Assembly (NCBI RefSeq): GCF_043575855.1
Contig: NZ_CP144375.1
Coordinates: forward strand, 6,448,001-6,512,000
DNA: 64,000 bases
Source: Kutzneria buriramensis
GTDB lineage: Bacteria; Actinomycetota; Actinomycetes; Mycobacteriales; Pseudonocardiaceae
Reading direction: 5' to 3'
Below are positions 1-7,530 of the stretch, in pieces. A program made the translations under genes and the position numbers. The notes below the pieces were generated by a model that did no database searches, was not told the origin of the DNA, and saw only the letters and a program-made list of their open reading frames with translations. Numbering within the stretch: position 1 is the stretch's first letter; each line of letters starts with the position of its first letter.

Positions 1-99
1 CTGCACCGCGACGCACCCGGACTCCGCCATGCCGCACCGCCCTTCGTGACCGCTCTCGCCGCCTGGAACATCGCCGCCGGGGCCATGAACGCTACGTGA
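1..99 (+). CDS. C-terminal end of an unidentified gene (partial)
   Basis: Frame 1 is open from the window edge and stops with TGA at 97-99, giving 32 residues rich in Ala with the ending AAWNIAAGAMNAT. It meets efeB tail to tail with an 8-base overlap, a usual arrangement for convergent actinobacterial genes. The fragment is too short to assign a family, and it could be a chance open frame. Confidence 0.3.
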   Translation: MHRDAPGLRHAAPPFVTALAAWNIAAGAMNAT

Positions 100-1291
100 A
101 CAGGCCCTGTCCCCAGTACTGCCCCGGTGTGACCCCTGGCGGACAGACGAACACGCCGCTGCCGATGTGCTGGATGTACTCGTTCAACGCGTCCCCGGCC
201 AACGCCGTCTGCACGGTCACGAACTGCTTGGGATCCTTCATGTACGCGATGAAGAACAGGCCGCCGAGCAGGTTTCCGGTGGCGTCGATGCCGTCGGTGA
301 ACGAGTAGCCCCGTCGCAGCAGGTGGATGCCGCCGTTGTGCTCCGGCGACGCGAGCCGGATGTGCGCGTTGTCGGGGATGTCGCTGCTGCCGAGATCCGG
401 GGTGTCGAACTCGTCGGTCCTGCCCAGCGGCGCGCCGGACGCCTTGTAGCGCCCGAACACGTTCTGCTGGTCGGCCAGGTAGTCCCGGTCCCAGGTCTCG
501 ATGTACATCCGGATTCGCCGCGCCACCACGTAACTGCCGCCGCGCAGCCACGGCTGGTCGGTCTCGTCGCCGATCCACACGCATCGGTCGAGCACGTCGG
601 TCTGCTCGGCGCGGACGTTGCGGGTGCCGTCCTTGAATCCCATCAGGTTCCGCGGCGTCGCCTGCGCGCTCGACGTGGACGCCGTGCGGCCGAAGCCGAG
701 CTGCATCCACCGCAGCACAACGGTTCCCGCCCCGAGCCGGGCCAGGTTGCGCACCGCGTGGAACGTCACCTGCGGGTCGTCCGCGCACGCCTGGATGCAC
801 AGATCCCCGCCGGTGTAAGCGGGATCGAGGTTCTCCGGCGCGAGCTTCGGCAACGGCTTCAACGCCGCCGGCTTCTTCGACGCCAGCCCGAACCGGTCGT
901 CGAACAGTGACGGCCCGAAGCCGATCGTCACGGTCAGGTTGCCGGGTTTGAGGCCGTCGGCCTCGCCGGTGTCGGCCGGCGGCGCCTGCAGATCCGTCTC
1001 GCCGCCGGGCACCAGCTGGCCCTTGGTCATCGACTCGGCCGCGGTCGTCCACGTCTTGAGCAGGCGGACCAGCTCGGCGCGGTCCTTGGTGACCACGTCG
1101 AAGGCCGCGAAGGTCAGCCGATCCTGTTGCGGCGTCACGATTCCGGCCTGGTTCGCGGCCCGGAACGGTACGATCTGCGGGTCGTTCGCGGCGCTGGCGG
1201 ACATCGCCGTCGCGTCGGCCGCGACCAGGCCGCCGATGCCGACCGCGCCCAGCCCGGAGAACAGCCTTCGGCGGGACAGTGCCGGCGTCAT
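92..1291 (-). CDS. efeB: EfeB, Dyp-type haem peroxidase / deferrochelatase
   Basis: Secreted haem peroxidase of the EfeUOB ferrous iron uptake system; family members oxidise Fe2+ or release iron from haem. The 399 residues begin with a twin-arginine signal (SRRRLFSG followed by a hydrophobic Ala/Gly stretch), fitting export of a folded haem protein. The Dyp signature GXXDG is present as GFKDGTRN in the middle of the protein. Its ATG overlaps the efeO stop codon in ATGA (1288-1291), so it is translationally coupled as the last gene of the operon. Length is normal for the family. Confidence 0.93.
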   Translation of the reverse strand: MTPALSRRRLFSGLGAVGIGGLVAADATAMSASAANDPQIVPFRAANQAGIVTPQQDRLTFAAFDVVTKDRAELVRLLKTWTTAAESMTKGQLVPGGETDLQAPPADTGEADGLKPGNLTVTIGFGPSLFDDRFGLASKKPAALKPLPKLAPENLDPAYTGGDLCIQACADDPQVTFHAVRNLARLGAGTVVLRWMQLGFGRTASTSSAQATPRNLMGFKDGTRNVRAEQTDVLDRCVWIGDETDQPWLRGGSYVVARRIRMYIETWDRDYLADQQNVFGRYKASGAPLGRTDEFDTPDLGSSDIPDNAHIRLASPEHNGGIHLLRRGYSFTDGIDATGNLLGGLFFIAYMKDPKQFVTVQTALAGDALNEYIQHIGSGVFVCPPGVTPGQYWGQGLFT

Positions 1292-2445
1292 TGCGCGACC
1301 TTCGCCGCGACCTGCGACATGGCCTCGCCCAGCGCGTTCACGGCCTGGGACAACACCTTCTGCTGGTCCTTGGACACCGTCGAGTAGTCCACGTAACCGG
1401 TGTTGAGGTAGCCCGGGCTCTGCGCGTACGGCTTGAGCGCCGCCTCCACGGCCGCGTTGCGGTCCTGCACCGACCTGGCCAGCTCGGGCGCGGTCTTCTG
1501 CAGCGCCGGCAGCAGGAGGTTGAACGCCTCCATCGAGCCGTCCAGGTTGGCCTTGAAGTCGAGGAGGTCGATGTGCGAGTACCGCTCCTCCTCGCCGGTC
1601 ACCTTGGACTTCTGGATCTCGTTGACGAGCTCCGTGGCGCCGTTGGCGATCTCGGCCGGCTGATAGGTCGCCTTGGCCACCAGCTGCTGCAGCGAGGTCA
1701 CGTTCTTGACGAGCTCGTCGGCCACCGGGCCCATGCCGTCCAGCTTCCTCGTCTCGAAGATCGCCTGCTCGATCCGGTGGAAACCCTTGAAGTCAGCGGG
1801 ATTGTCGAAGTCGTCGACGCGGCCGTCGATGTTCTTGTCCAGGTCGCCCCAGATCTCCGCGACCGGCTCGACCTTCTCGTAGAACACGCGCGCCTGGCCG
1901 TAGGCGATGCCGGAAGCAGTGAGGTCGCCCGACTTCACCGCCGCCGCGAACGCCTGCGTGCCGGTCACCAGCCGGGTGACCTGGTCGGTGACCCACTTGC
2001 CGTAGTCGGTGGTCGCGGACACCAGAACCGGGTTGTCCTTCCACGACTTGCCGGCGTCGCCGGTCACGTGGAAGTCCCAGTGGTCCTTCTTGGCGCCCGG
2101 GCAGTAGATCTGGTAGTCGCCCTTGGCCAGCTCCAGCGAGAAGCCGCCGTCCAGGCCGGGCGTGAGGTTCTCCTGCTCGCCCAGCATCTGGCCGCCCGAC
2201 AGCAGCTCCGCCTCGGTGACCGCGCCGGCGTCCTTGTTGGACACCTTGAAGTTCACCGCGCCGCTGCCGATCGTGGCCGGCGAGGGCTGGCACCCGTCGC
2301 CGGTCAGCGCCACCGTGACGTCGCCACCCGCGCCGGCGGGCGCGTTCGACGGCGCGCTGCCGCTGGTGCTGCCGCCCCCGCACGCGGTGAGGGCCAGAGT
2401 CGCCGCCGCGGCGAGCGCGGTCAGGCCGATGGTGGTGCTTCTCAC
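1288..2445 (-). CDS. efeO: EfeO, iron-binding lipoprotein with cupredoxin and M75 domains
   Basis: Cell-surface component of EfeUOB. The chosen GTG at 2443-2445 overlaps the efeU stop in GTGA and opens a classic lipoprotein signal ending LTACGGG; the frame continues upstream, but that part is only the complement of efeU. The 385-residue product has a cupredoxin-like N-terminal domain followed by an imelysin/M75 domain with the metal-binding HxxE motif seen in GFHRIEQAIFE. It is thought to pass iron to EfeU. Coupling on both sides (GTGA, ATGA) makes efeU-efeO-efeB one translational unit. Confidence 0.93.
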   Translation of the reverse strand: MRSTTIGLTALAAAATLALTACGGGSTSGSAPSNAPAGAGGDVTVALTGDGCQPSPATIGSGAVNFKVSNKDAGAVTEAELLSGGQMLGEQENLTPGLDGGFSLELAKGDYQIYCPGAKKDHWDFHVTGDAGKSWKDNPVLVSATTDYGKWVTDQVTRLVTGTQAFAAAVKSGDLTASGIAYGQARVFYEKVEPVAEIWGDLDKNIDGRVDDFDNPADFKGFHRIEQAIFETRKLDGMGPVADELVKNVTSLQQLVAKATYQPAEIANGATELVNEIQKSKVTGEEERYSHIDLLDFKANLDGSMEAFNLLLPALQKTAPELARSVQDRNAAVEAALKPYAQSPGYLNTGYVDYSTVSKDQQKVLSQAVNALGEAMSQVAAKVAQ

Positions 2446-3278
2446 GGGTTGGTCGCTCCAATCAGCTTCTTCTTGGCGGCCGTCCTCGGCCACAACACGT
2501 AGGCGAGCATCGGGACGGCGTAGACCAGCCAGCCCGTCACCTCGATCACCGTCGGGTACGGCTGCACCCCCAGCACCCCGCTGAACAGCGAGTACAGCGG
2601 CGTGCCCTGCACCACCAGCCACGACAGGTCGAGCGCCCGCTGCTGGCCGAACGAGATCCAGTGCGCTTCGAACGCCGTGTGCAGCGTGGACATGACCAGA
2701 CCGGCCGCGACGATCACCAGCACGATGCCGGTGATCCGGAAGAACCGGCTGAGGTTGAGCCGCACGCCGCCCTTGTAGATGCCGTAGCCGATGCCGGCGG
2801 CGACCAGGATGCCCAGCACCGCGCCGAGGAACGACAGCGTGGCGTTGCCGCTGGCCTGGGTCAGCGCCAGCAGGAAGACAGCGGTCTCGAAGCCCTCGCG
2901 CAGCACGGCCAGGAACGCCATCACGACCAGCGCCATCGTTGAGCCCTGGGCCAGCGCGCTCGCCGCGGCGCCCTCGAGTTCCCTCTTCAGGCCGCGGGAG
3001 TGCTTCGCCATCCACAGCACCATGTACGTGACCATCACCACGGCCAGCGCGCCGACGACCGTCTCCAGGCCCTCCTGGCCCTGCTGCGGCAGCTCCTGGG
3101 AGATCACGCGGAGCGCGACGCCGATCACGACGCACAGCGCAACCGCGATGCCCACACCGGTCCAGACCTGGCGAAGCGCGTCCTTGCGGCCCTGCTGGGC
3201 CAGGAACGCGGCGATGATCCCGACGATCAGCGCGGCCTCCAGGCCCTCGCGCAGTCCGATCACGAATGTGGGCAGCAT
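2442..3278 (-). CDS. efeU: EfeU, FTR1-family iron permease
   Basis: Inner-membrane iron channel of the Ftr1/OFeT family, 278 residues with about seven hydrophobic segments. Both family-defining REXXE motifs are visible: LREGLEA near residue 10 and LREGFETA near residue 125. Start ATG at 3276-3278 is preceded by GGAGACCCG, a usable ribosome site. It is the first gene of the efe operon, and an iron-box-like element lies just upstream. Confidence 0.94.
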   Translation of the reverse strand: MLPTFVIGLREGLEAALIVGIIAAFLAQQGRKDALRQVWTGVGIAVALCVVIGVALRVISQELPQQGQEGLETVVGALAVVMVTYMVLWMAKHSRGLKRELEGAAASALAQGSTMALVVMAFLAVLREGFETAVFLLALTQASGNATLSFLGAVLGILVAAGIGYGIYKGGVRLNLSRFFRITGIVLVIVAAGLVMSTLHTAFEAHWISFGQQRALDLSWLVVQGTPLYSLFSGVLGVQPYPTVIEVTGWLVYAVPMLAYVLWPRTAAKKKLIGATNP

Positions 3279-3298
3279 CGGGTCTCCAGATCAGGTGT

Positions 3299-3332
3299 GC
3301 CTTACCTGTAAGTAAGGCGAGGCTATCTAAAA
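3299..3332 (-). promoter_or_regulatory. Candidate iron-regulator operator/promoter of efeUOB
   Basis: Between efeU and upp, the arms GCCTTAC (3299-3305) and GTAAGGC (3312-3318) form a perfect 7-base inverted repeat with a 6-base spacer. The adjoining bases 3314-3332, read on the minus strand, match about 12 of 19 positions of the DtxR/IdeR iron-box consensus. Position and operon content suggest iron-dependent repression. The match is imperfect, and which regulator binds is inference. Confidence 0.45.
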
Positions 3333-3374
3333 CACCCCGCGGCGCACTGTCAACCAGATGGGGGACCTGTCACG

Positions 3375-3402
3375 TTGGAGCCGGACATCCGGCGGCTACC
3401 GT
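3375..3402 (+). promoter_or_regulatory. Leaderless promoter of upp
   Basis: TTGGAG (3375-3380), a 16-base spacer and TACCGT (3397-3402) resemble -35 and -10 elements. The -10 ends 8 bases before the ATG at 3411, so transcription would begin at or next to the start codon. No Shine-Dalgarno sequence is visible. Confidence 0.5.
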
Positions 3403-3410
3403 GACCACCC

Positions 3411-4034
3411 ATGGACGTCCTCGTCGTCGATCACCCGCTGGCCAGGGCCCGCCTGACCACCATGCGGGACGCGCGCACCGACAGCGCCGCGTTCCGGGCC
3501 GCCCTGCACGAGCTGACCGTGATGCTCGTCTACGAGGCGACCCGTGAGGCCCCGGTGGCCATCGAGCGGATCCACACGCCGGTGGCCCGCACCGAGGGCT
3601 ACCGGCTGAGCAACCCGCCGCTGCTGGTGCCGGTGCTGCGGGCCGGGCTGGGCATGGCCGACCAGGCGCACAAGCTCATCCCGGACGCCCAGATGGGCTT
3701 CGTCGGGCTGGCCCGCGACGAGCACACCCTCCAGCCCACGCCGTACATGGAGTCGCTGCCGGAGAGCCTGGCCGGGCGGCCGGTGCTGGTGCTGGACCCG
3801 ATGCTGGCCACCGGCGGGTCGATGGTGCACACCATCAACCTGCTCACCGAGCGCGGCGCCGCCGATGTGACCGCCGTGTGCGCGCTGGCCGCGCCCGAGG
3901 GCATCCGGCGGCTGGAGGAGTCCGGGCTGCCGGTGCGGGTGGTGACCGCGAGCGTGGACGAGCGGCTCAACGAGTCCGGCTTCATCGTGCCCGGCCTCGG
4001 CGACGCCGGTGACCGTCAGTACGGGGCGGTCTGA
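3411..4034 (+). CDS. upp: Uracil phosphoribosyltransferase
   Basis: Cytosolic salvage enzyme converting uracil and PRPP to UMP and pyrophosphate. The 207-residue product has the usual family length. Its PRPP-binding loop is DPMLATGGSM near residue 125, and the C-terminal PGLGDAGDRQYG segment is the uracil-binding end typical of Upp. It is a single gene with a leaderless-type promoter, divergent from efeU. upp also lies near deoD and pmmB in M. tuberculosis, as here. Confidence 0.96.
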   Translation: MDVLVVDHPLARARLTTMRDARTDSAAFRAALHELTVMLVYEATREAPVAIERIHTPVARTEGYRLSNPPLLVPVLRAGLGMADQAHKLIPDAQMGFVGLARDEHTLQPTPYMESLPESLAGRPVLVLDPMLATGGSMVHTINLLTERGAADVTAVCALAAPEGIRRLEESGLPVRVVTASVDERLNESGFIVPGLGDAGDRQYGAV

Positions 4035-4156
4035 GAAAACCTTTACAACTAACGGTTGCCAGTTTTCCGGCTGCGTCTTTCGAGTGTCCGCACTGGTCTA
4101 GACCTTGACGAAAGGTGGTCTGGACCACATTATTTCGAGTGCGAGGCCCGGGGAGG

Positions 4157-4795
4157 TCACGTGGCGGCCACTTCCCCGGGTCTCGTTTCGTTCCGGCCGC
4201 GGGTGCGTCGCCAGCCGTCCACGAGGGCGCGGACCGCTCGCTCGTAGGCCGGCTCCATCACCTCTCGCGGCGGCATGTTGCCCTGGAGTTCCAGCGACAT
4301 CAGGCCGTGCACCAGGCCCCAGGCCGAGGCCGCGATGACGTCCGGCGACTCGTCGACGTAGACGCCGCTGTCGACGCCGCGCTGCACGGTGTCGTAGAGC
4401 CGGCGGAAGCCGCTTTCCGACACCTCCGCCAGCAGGACGTCCTGCTGGATGTGGGCGCGGGCCGCGTCCGTGAAGAGCAGCGCGTAGAGGTGTGGTTCCG
4501 CCAGCGCGTACCGGCGATAGGCCAGGCCGAGCTGGATCAGGTCCTCGGCCGGGTCCTCCGAGGTCGGGGCCGCGCTCAGCTGCCGCGTGAAGCCCTTGAA
4601 CGCCTCCAGGTAGACGGTTCTGATCAGGCCGGGCTTGCCGCCGAACAGCGAGTAGACCGCCGTCGTCGACGTGCTGACGTCGGTGGCGAGCTTGCGCAGG
4701 CTGAGCGCGTCCACCCCGTCCGTGGCGATCAGTTCCGCCGCGCAGGTCAGCAGCCGTCCGCGCAGGGCCTCGTCGTGGGTCTTCGGTCGTGGCAC
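4157..4795 (-). CDS. TetR-family transcriptional repressor
   Basis: Starting at GTG 4793-4795 gives a 212-residue protein of normal TetR length. The N-terminal helix-turn-helix reads LRKLATDVSTSTTAVYSLFG. The C-terminal ligand domain is not recognised. It is divergent from the DUF4188 gene across a 63-base gap holding AT-rich sequence with partly symmetric GTGTTTT / AAAACGT halves (about 4816-4841), a plausible shared operator. The neighbour is the likely target, but the inducer is unknown. Confidence 0.88.
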   Translation of the reverse strand: MPRPKTHDEALRGRLLTCAAELIATDGVDALSLRKLATDVSTSTTAVYSLFGGKPGLIRTVYLEAFKGFTRQLSAAPTSEDPAEDLIQLGLAYRRYALAEPHLYALLFTDAARAHIQQDVLLAEVSESGFRRLYDTVQRGVDSGVYVDESPDVIAASAWGLVHGLMSLELQGNMPPREVMEPAYERAVRALVDGWRRTRGRNETRPGEVAAT

Positions 4796-4858
4796 TTGAC
4801 GAGTGTATCCGAAACGGTGTTTTATAACGGCGTCACAAAACGTGGGGAGGGATCCGAG

Positions 4859-5338
4859 ATGGTCTTCGACGGACGGTGGACGGCCCGGCTGCCCGAGGAG
4901 GGCGGCGCCGTGTTCCTGATCGGCATGCGGTTCAACAAGCCGTGGCGGGTGGACAAGTGGTTTCCGGTGGCCAGCGCCATGCCGCGGATGCTCGTGCACC
5001 TCGGCAAGCACCCCGAGCTGGGCTTTCTCGGCGGGCACTCGTGGTTCGGGCGGACCACGATCCTGCTGTCGTACTGGCGCAGCGCCGAGGATCTGATCAA
5101 CTTCGCGGCGGCCAAGGAGGCGCCGCACCTGGAGGCGTGGAAGGCCTACAACCGGGCCGTCGGCGCCGACGGCACCGTGGGTGTGTGGCACGAGACCTAC
5201 CTGGTGTCACCCGGCAAGGCCGAGGTCATCTACGCCAACATGCCCGCCTTCGGGCTGGCCGGGGCGTTCAGCCACGAGCCCGTCACCAGGGACAGCAACA
5301 GCTCGCGCAAGCGCCTGGCCACCGCTGGACCCGTCTGA
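4859..5338 (+). CDS. DUF4188 domain protein
   Basis: A 159-residue protein with ATG at 4859 preceded by GGGGAGG. It matches the DUF4188 family (motifs RFNKPWRVDKW, LGFLGGHSWFGRTT and WHETYLV), whose ferredoxin-like fold resembles antibiotic-biosynthesis monooxygenase-type proteins. Biochemical function is unknown. Divergence from a TetR gene suggests inducible expression, perhaps with a small hydrophobic ligand; that is inference. Confidence 0.8.
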   Translation: MVFDGRWTARLPEEGGAVFLIGMRFNKPWRVDKWFPVASAMPRMLVHLGKHPELGFLGGHSWFGRTTILLSYWRSAEDLINFAAAKEAPHLEAWKAYNRAVGADGTVGVWHETYLVSPGKAEVIYANMPAFGLAGAFSHEPVTRDSNSSRKRLATAGPV

Positions 5339-5355
5339 TACCAGATTGGTACCGT
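5325..5355 (+). promoter_or_regulatory. Leaderless promoter with operator of the toxin-antitoxin pair
   Basis: CTGGAC (5325-5330) and TACCGT (5350-5355) make a candidate -35/-10 pair with a 19-base spacer; GTG 5362 lies 6 bases after the -10. A perfect inverted repeat TACCA-GAT-TGGTA (5339-5351) sits in the spacer and touches the -10. That is where an autoregulating ribbon-helix-helix antitoxin would bind. Confidence 0.5.
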
Positions 5356-5361
5356 GGCGGC

Positions 5362-5568
5362 GTGGCGATGACTCTGCGGTTGAGCGACGAGGAGAACCGC
5401 CAGCTCGACGAGCTGGCGGCGGCCGAGGGGCGCTCCAAGCAGGAGATCGTGCGACTCGCGCTGGCCGAGCGCTGGGCCCGGTTGCAGAAGGAGGAGCAGC
5501 TCGGCGAGGTGCTCGGCCGGGTGCTGCCGCGCTACCAGGGGCTGCTCGATCGGTTCGGTCCGGCCTGA
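5362..5568 (+). CDS. Ribbon-helix-helix antitoxin
   Basis: Small DNA-binding antitoxin of 68 residues from GTG 5362, or 66 from ATG 5368. The beta strand MTLRLSDEEN is followed by two helices (LDELAAAEGRSKQEIVRLAL), the MetJ/Arc ribbon-helix-helix pattern. The Glu/Arg-rich C-terminus would contact the toxin. Its TGA is immediately followed by the GTG of the Doc-like gene, so the pair is co-translated. The TACCA/TGGTA palindrome overlapping the promoter suggests autoregulation. GTG 5362 is preferred because it suits a leaderless start. Confidence 0.82.
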   Translation: MAMTLRLSDEENRQLDELAAAEGRSKQEIVRLALAERWARLQKEEQLGEVLGRVLPRYQGLLDRFGPA

Positions 5569-5946
5569 GTGGACTACCTCGACGCCGGCGACCTGCTCGT
5601 GCTGGCCACCGCCGTCACCGGCGGCGACCTCGTCGTCCGTGACCTCGGCCTGCTCGACTCCGCCGCCCATCGACCCCGGGCCACCGTGCTCGGGGTCGAG
5701 GCCTACAACACCCTCTGGCTCAAGGCCGCCGCCGTGCTGCACTCCATCGTCCGCACCCGCCCCCTCGCCGAAGGCAACTGGCGCCTCGGCTGGGTCGCCG
5801 CCGTCGCCCTGTGCGACATCAACGGCTGGTGGATCGACGCCGACGAGGACGAGGCCCTGGGCGTCGTCCGCGCCGTGGCCCACGGCCGCCTGGAGGTCGT
5901 GGACCTCGCCACCCGCTTCGAGAACTGGTCCGTGCCCAAGGTCTGA
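5569..5946 (+). CDS. Doc-like (Fic-fold) toxin with altered active-site motif
   Basis: 125-residue protein encoded directly after the antitoxin (TGA then GTG, no gap). The segment RTRPLAEGNWRLGWVAAVAL followed by CDINGWW aligns with the Doc/Fic signature HxFx(D/E)(A/G)N(K/G)R and the following helix. Doc toxins phosphorylate EF-Tu and Fic enzymes AMPylate targets. In the aligned motif the catalytic His is Arg and the residue between Asn and Arg is Trp, while Glu-Gly-Asn and Arg are kept. It could be inactive, altered in chemistry, or a decoy. The family call rests on this motif plus operon context. Confidence 0.75.
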   Translation: MDYLDAGDLLVLATAVTGGDLVVRDLGLLDSAAHRPRATVLGVEAYNTLWLKAAAVLHSIVRTRPLAEGNWRLGWVAAVALCDINGWWIDADEDEALGVVRAVAHGRLEVVDLATRFENWSVPKV

Positions 5947-6033
5947 CTTCGCCGGACCGCGGAAACGCCCCCGCCCAACCCTGGGGGCCGGCCCCGCTGC
6001 CAGCCTACTCGGCGGGGTGGGCGTGTTCGCTGG

Positions 6034-6073
6034 TTGTGGATCTTGCTGTGGATAACTCGAGGGCTGTGGACAA
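6034..6073. promoter_or_regulatory. Cluster of DnaA-box-like nonamers
   Basis: Three same-oriented sites lie between the Doc-like gene and merR: TTGTGGATC (6034-6042, imperfect), TGTGGATAA (6047-6055) and TGTGGACAA (6065-6073). The last two are the complements of the DnaA box forms TTATCCACA and TTGTCCACA. Spacings of 13 and 18 bases and the position just before a promoter suggest a regulatory or titration site, not an origin. Confidence 0.5.
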
Positions 6074-6105
6074 ACGTTTGCTACTGGTTCGACGAGTGGT
6101 CACGC

Positions 6106-6136
6106 TTGACCTGGAGCGCACTCCAGCTTCTACGGT
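6106..6136 (+). promoter_or_regulatory. MerR-type promoter with 19-bp spacer
   Basis: TTGACC (6106-6111) and TACGGT (6131-6136) are separated by 19 bases. The spacer carries the dyad CTGGAG-CGCA-CTCCAG (6111-6126). This over-long spacer with a central palindrome is the hallmark of MerR-activated promoters. GTG 6144 follows the -10 by 7 bases, so the transcript is probably leaderless and the regulator controls its own operon. Confidence 0.8.
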
Positions 6137-6143
6137 CGATGTC

Positions 6144-6542
6144 GTGACTTACTCGATCGCCCAGGCAGCGGAACGCAGCGGGTTGTCCATCGACACCCTC
6201 CGCTACTACGAACGAATCGGGCTGGTCGACCCACCGGCCCGGGACTCGGGGGGACGTCGCTCGTACTCCGACGAGGACCTCTCCTGGCTGGAGTTCCTCA
6301 CCAAGCTGCGCACGACCGGGATGCCGATCCGGCTGATGCGCGAATACGCCCAGTTGCGCCACAAGGGCCTGGCCACGGCGGGCCGGCGCAAGCAGCTGCT
6401 CTACGACCACCGGACGGACGTCCGGCAGCGCATCGCCGAACTCCAGGCGTGCCTGGCCATCCTCGACTACAAGATCACCAACTACGCCGACATCGAGGCC
6501 AAGATGGCCGGCGAGTCGCTGGTGCAGGAGGTGTCGGCGTGA
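6144..6542 (+). CDS. MerR-family regulator of the aldo-keto reductase operon
   Basis: 132-residue MerR protein: the winged helix-turn-helix YSIAQAAERSGLSIDTLRYY is followed by ERIGLVDPPARDSGGRRSY and a long dimerisation helix. No cysteine cluster for metal binding is seen, which fits the group that senses reactive small molecules or aldehydes; the effector is not known here. The start is the leaderless GTG behind the 19-bp-spacer promoter. Its TGA overlaps the GTG of the first reductase (GTGA, 6539-6542), so the two are coupled. Confidence 0.9.
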   Translation: MTYSIAQAAERSGLSIDTLRYYERIGLVDPPARDSGGRRSYSDEDLSWLEFLTKLRTTGMPIRLMREYAQLRHKGLATAGRRKQLLYDHRTDVRQRIAELQACLAILDYKITNYADIEAKMAGESLVQEVSA

Positions 6543-7519
6543 CGCTTCCGACCAGGCGGCTCGGCGAGCTGGCGGTCGGCGCGCAGGGTCTGGGCTGCAT
6601 GGGCATGAGCCAGTCCTACGGCCAGGGCGACGAGGCCGAGTCGATCGCGACCGTCCACCGGGCGATCGACCTCGGCGTCACGCTCTTCGACACCGCCGAC
6701 CAGTACGGCCGCGGCGCGAACGAAGAGCTGCTCGGCCGGGCCCTCAAGGGCCGCCGCGACCAGGTGGCGATTGCGACGAAGTTCGGGTTCGTGTCCACGG
6801 AGGGCGCGATCGCCATCCGTGGCGACGCCGCTTATGTGCATCAGGCCGTCAACAGTAGTCTACAGCGGATCAATATTGACAACATTGATCTATATTATCA
6901 ACATCGGGTCGATCCGAATGTGCCGATCGAGGAGACGGTCGGCGCGATGGCGGAGCTCGTGCAGGCGGGCAAGGTCCGTTACCTGGGGTTGTCGGAGGCC
7001 GGACCGGAGACGATCCGCCGGGCGCACGCGGTGCACCCGATCACGGCACTTCAGAGCGAGTGGTCGCTGTGGACCAGGGACATCGAGGCGGAGATCCTGG
7101 CGGTCTGCCGCGAACTCGGCATCGGCATCGTGCCGTTCTCGCCGCTCGGCCGGGGATTTCTGACGGGCAGCGTGACGTCGGTCGACAAGCTCGACTCCGA
7201 CGACATGCGGCGGAGCCTGCCGCGGTTCAGCGGCGAGAACTTCGACCGAAACCTCGCAATCGTCGACGAGCTCAACTCGCTGGCGGCCGAGCGCGGCGTC
7301 ACCGCGGGTCAGCTGGCGCTGGCGTGGGTGCAGCACCAGGGCGACGACGTGGTGCCGATTCCGGGCACCAAGCGGCGCAAGTACCTGGAGGAGAACGTCG
7401 CCGCGGCCGACCTGAAGCTGACCGCCGACGACCTGGCGGCGATCGAGGCTGCCGCGCCCGTCGACGCGGTGGTCGGCGACCGGTACCGCCCCGAAATGCA
7501 GAAACTCGTCGGACGCTGA
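6539..7519 (+). CDS. Aldo-keto reductase 1
   Basis: NADPH-dependent reductase of the AKR superfamily, 326 residues, TIM barrel. The catalytic tetrad is visible: Asp and Tyr in DTADQYG, Lys in ATKFG and His in YYQHR. The C-terminal IPGTKRRKYLEEN binds the nucleotide phosphate. Translation is coupled to merR by GTGA. Bases 6821-7020 are almost identical to the next gene and include an AT-rich codon run foreign to the rest of the gene. Substrate is probably an aldehyde or ketone; it cannot be named. Confidence 0.92.
   Translation: MTLPTRRLGELAVGAQGLGCMGMSQSYGQGDEAESIATVHRAIDLGVTLFDTADQYGRGANEELLGRALKGRRDQVAIATKFGFVSTEGAIAIRGDAAYVHQAVNSSLQRINIDNIDLYYQHRVDPNVPIEETVGAMAELVQAGKVRYLGLSEAGPETIRRAHAVHPITALQSEWSLWTRDIEAEILAVCRELGIGIVPFSPLGRGFLTGSVTSVDKLDSDDMRRSLPRFSGENFDRNLAIVDELNSLAAERGVTAGQLALAWVQHQGDDVVPIPGTKRRKYLEENVAAADLKLTADDLAAIEAAAPVDAVVGDRYRPEMQKLVGR
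6821..7020 (+). repeat. Near-identical 200-bp tract, copy 1 (in reductase 1)
   Basis: This block differs from bases 7816-8015 at only 3 of 200 positions, whereas the flanking parts of the two genes diverge visibly. Bases 6841-6900 contain 23 G+C of 60, far below the surrounding sequence, with codons such as AGT, CTA, ATT and TAT that are rare here. It points to gene conversion, or to selection on the nucleotide sequence. Confidence 0.85.
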
Positions 7520-7530
7520 CAAGGAGAGAG

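Noticed and set aside
3411..4034. Antisense frames opposite upp
   Set aside because: They lack motifs and lie opposite a well-defined Upp protein.
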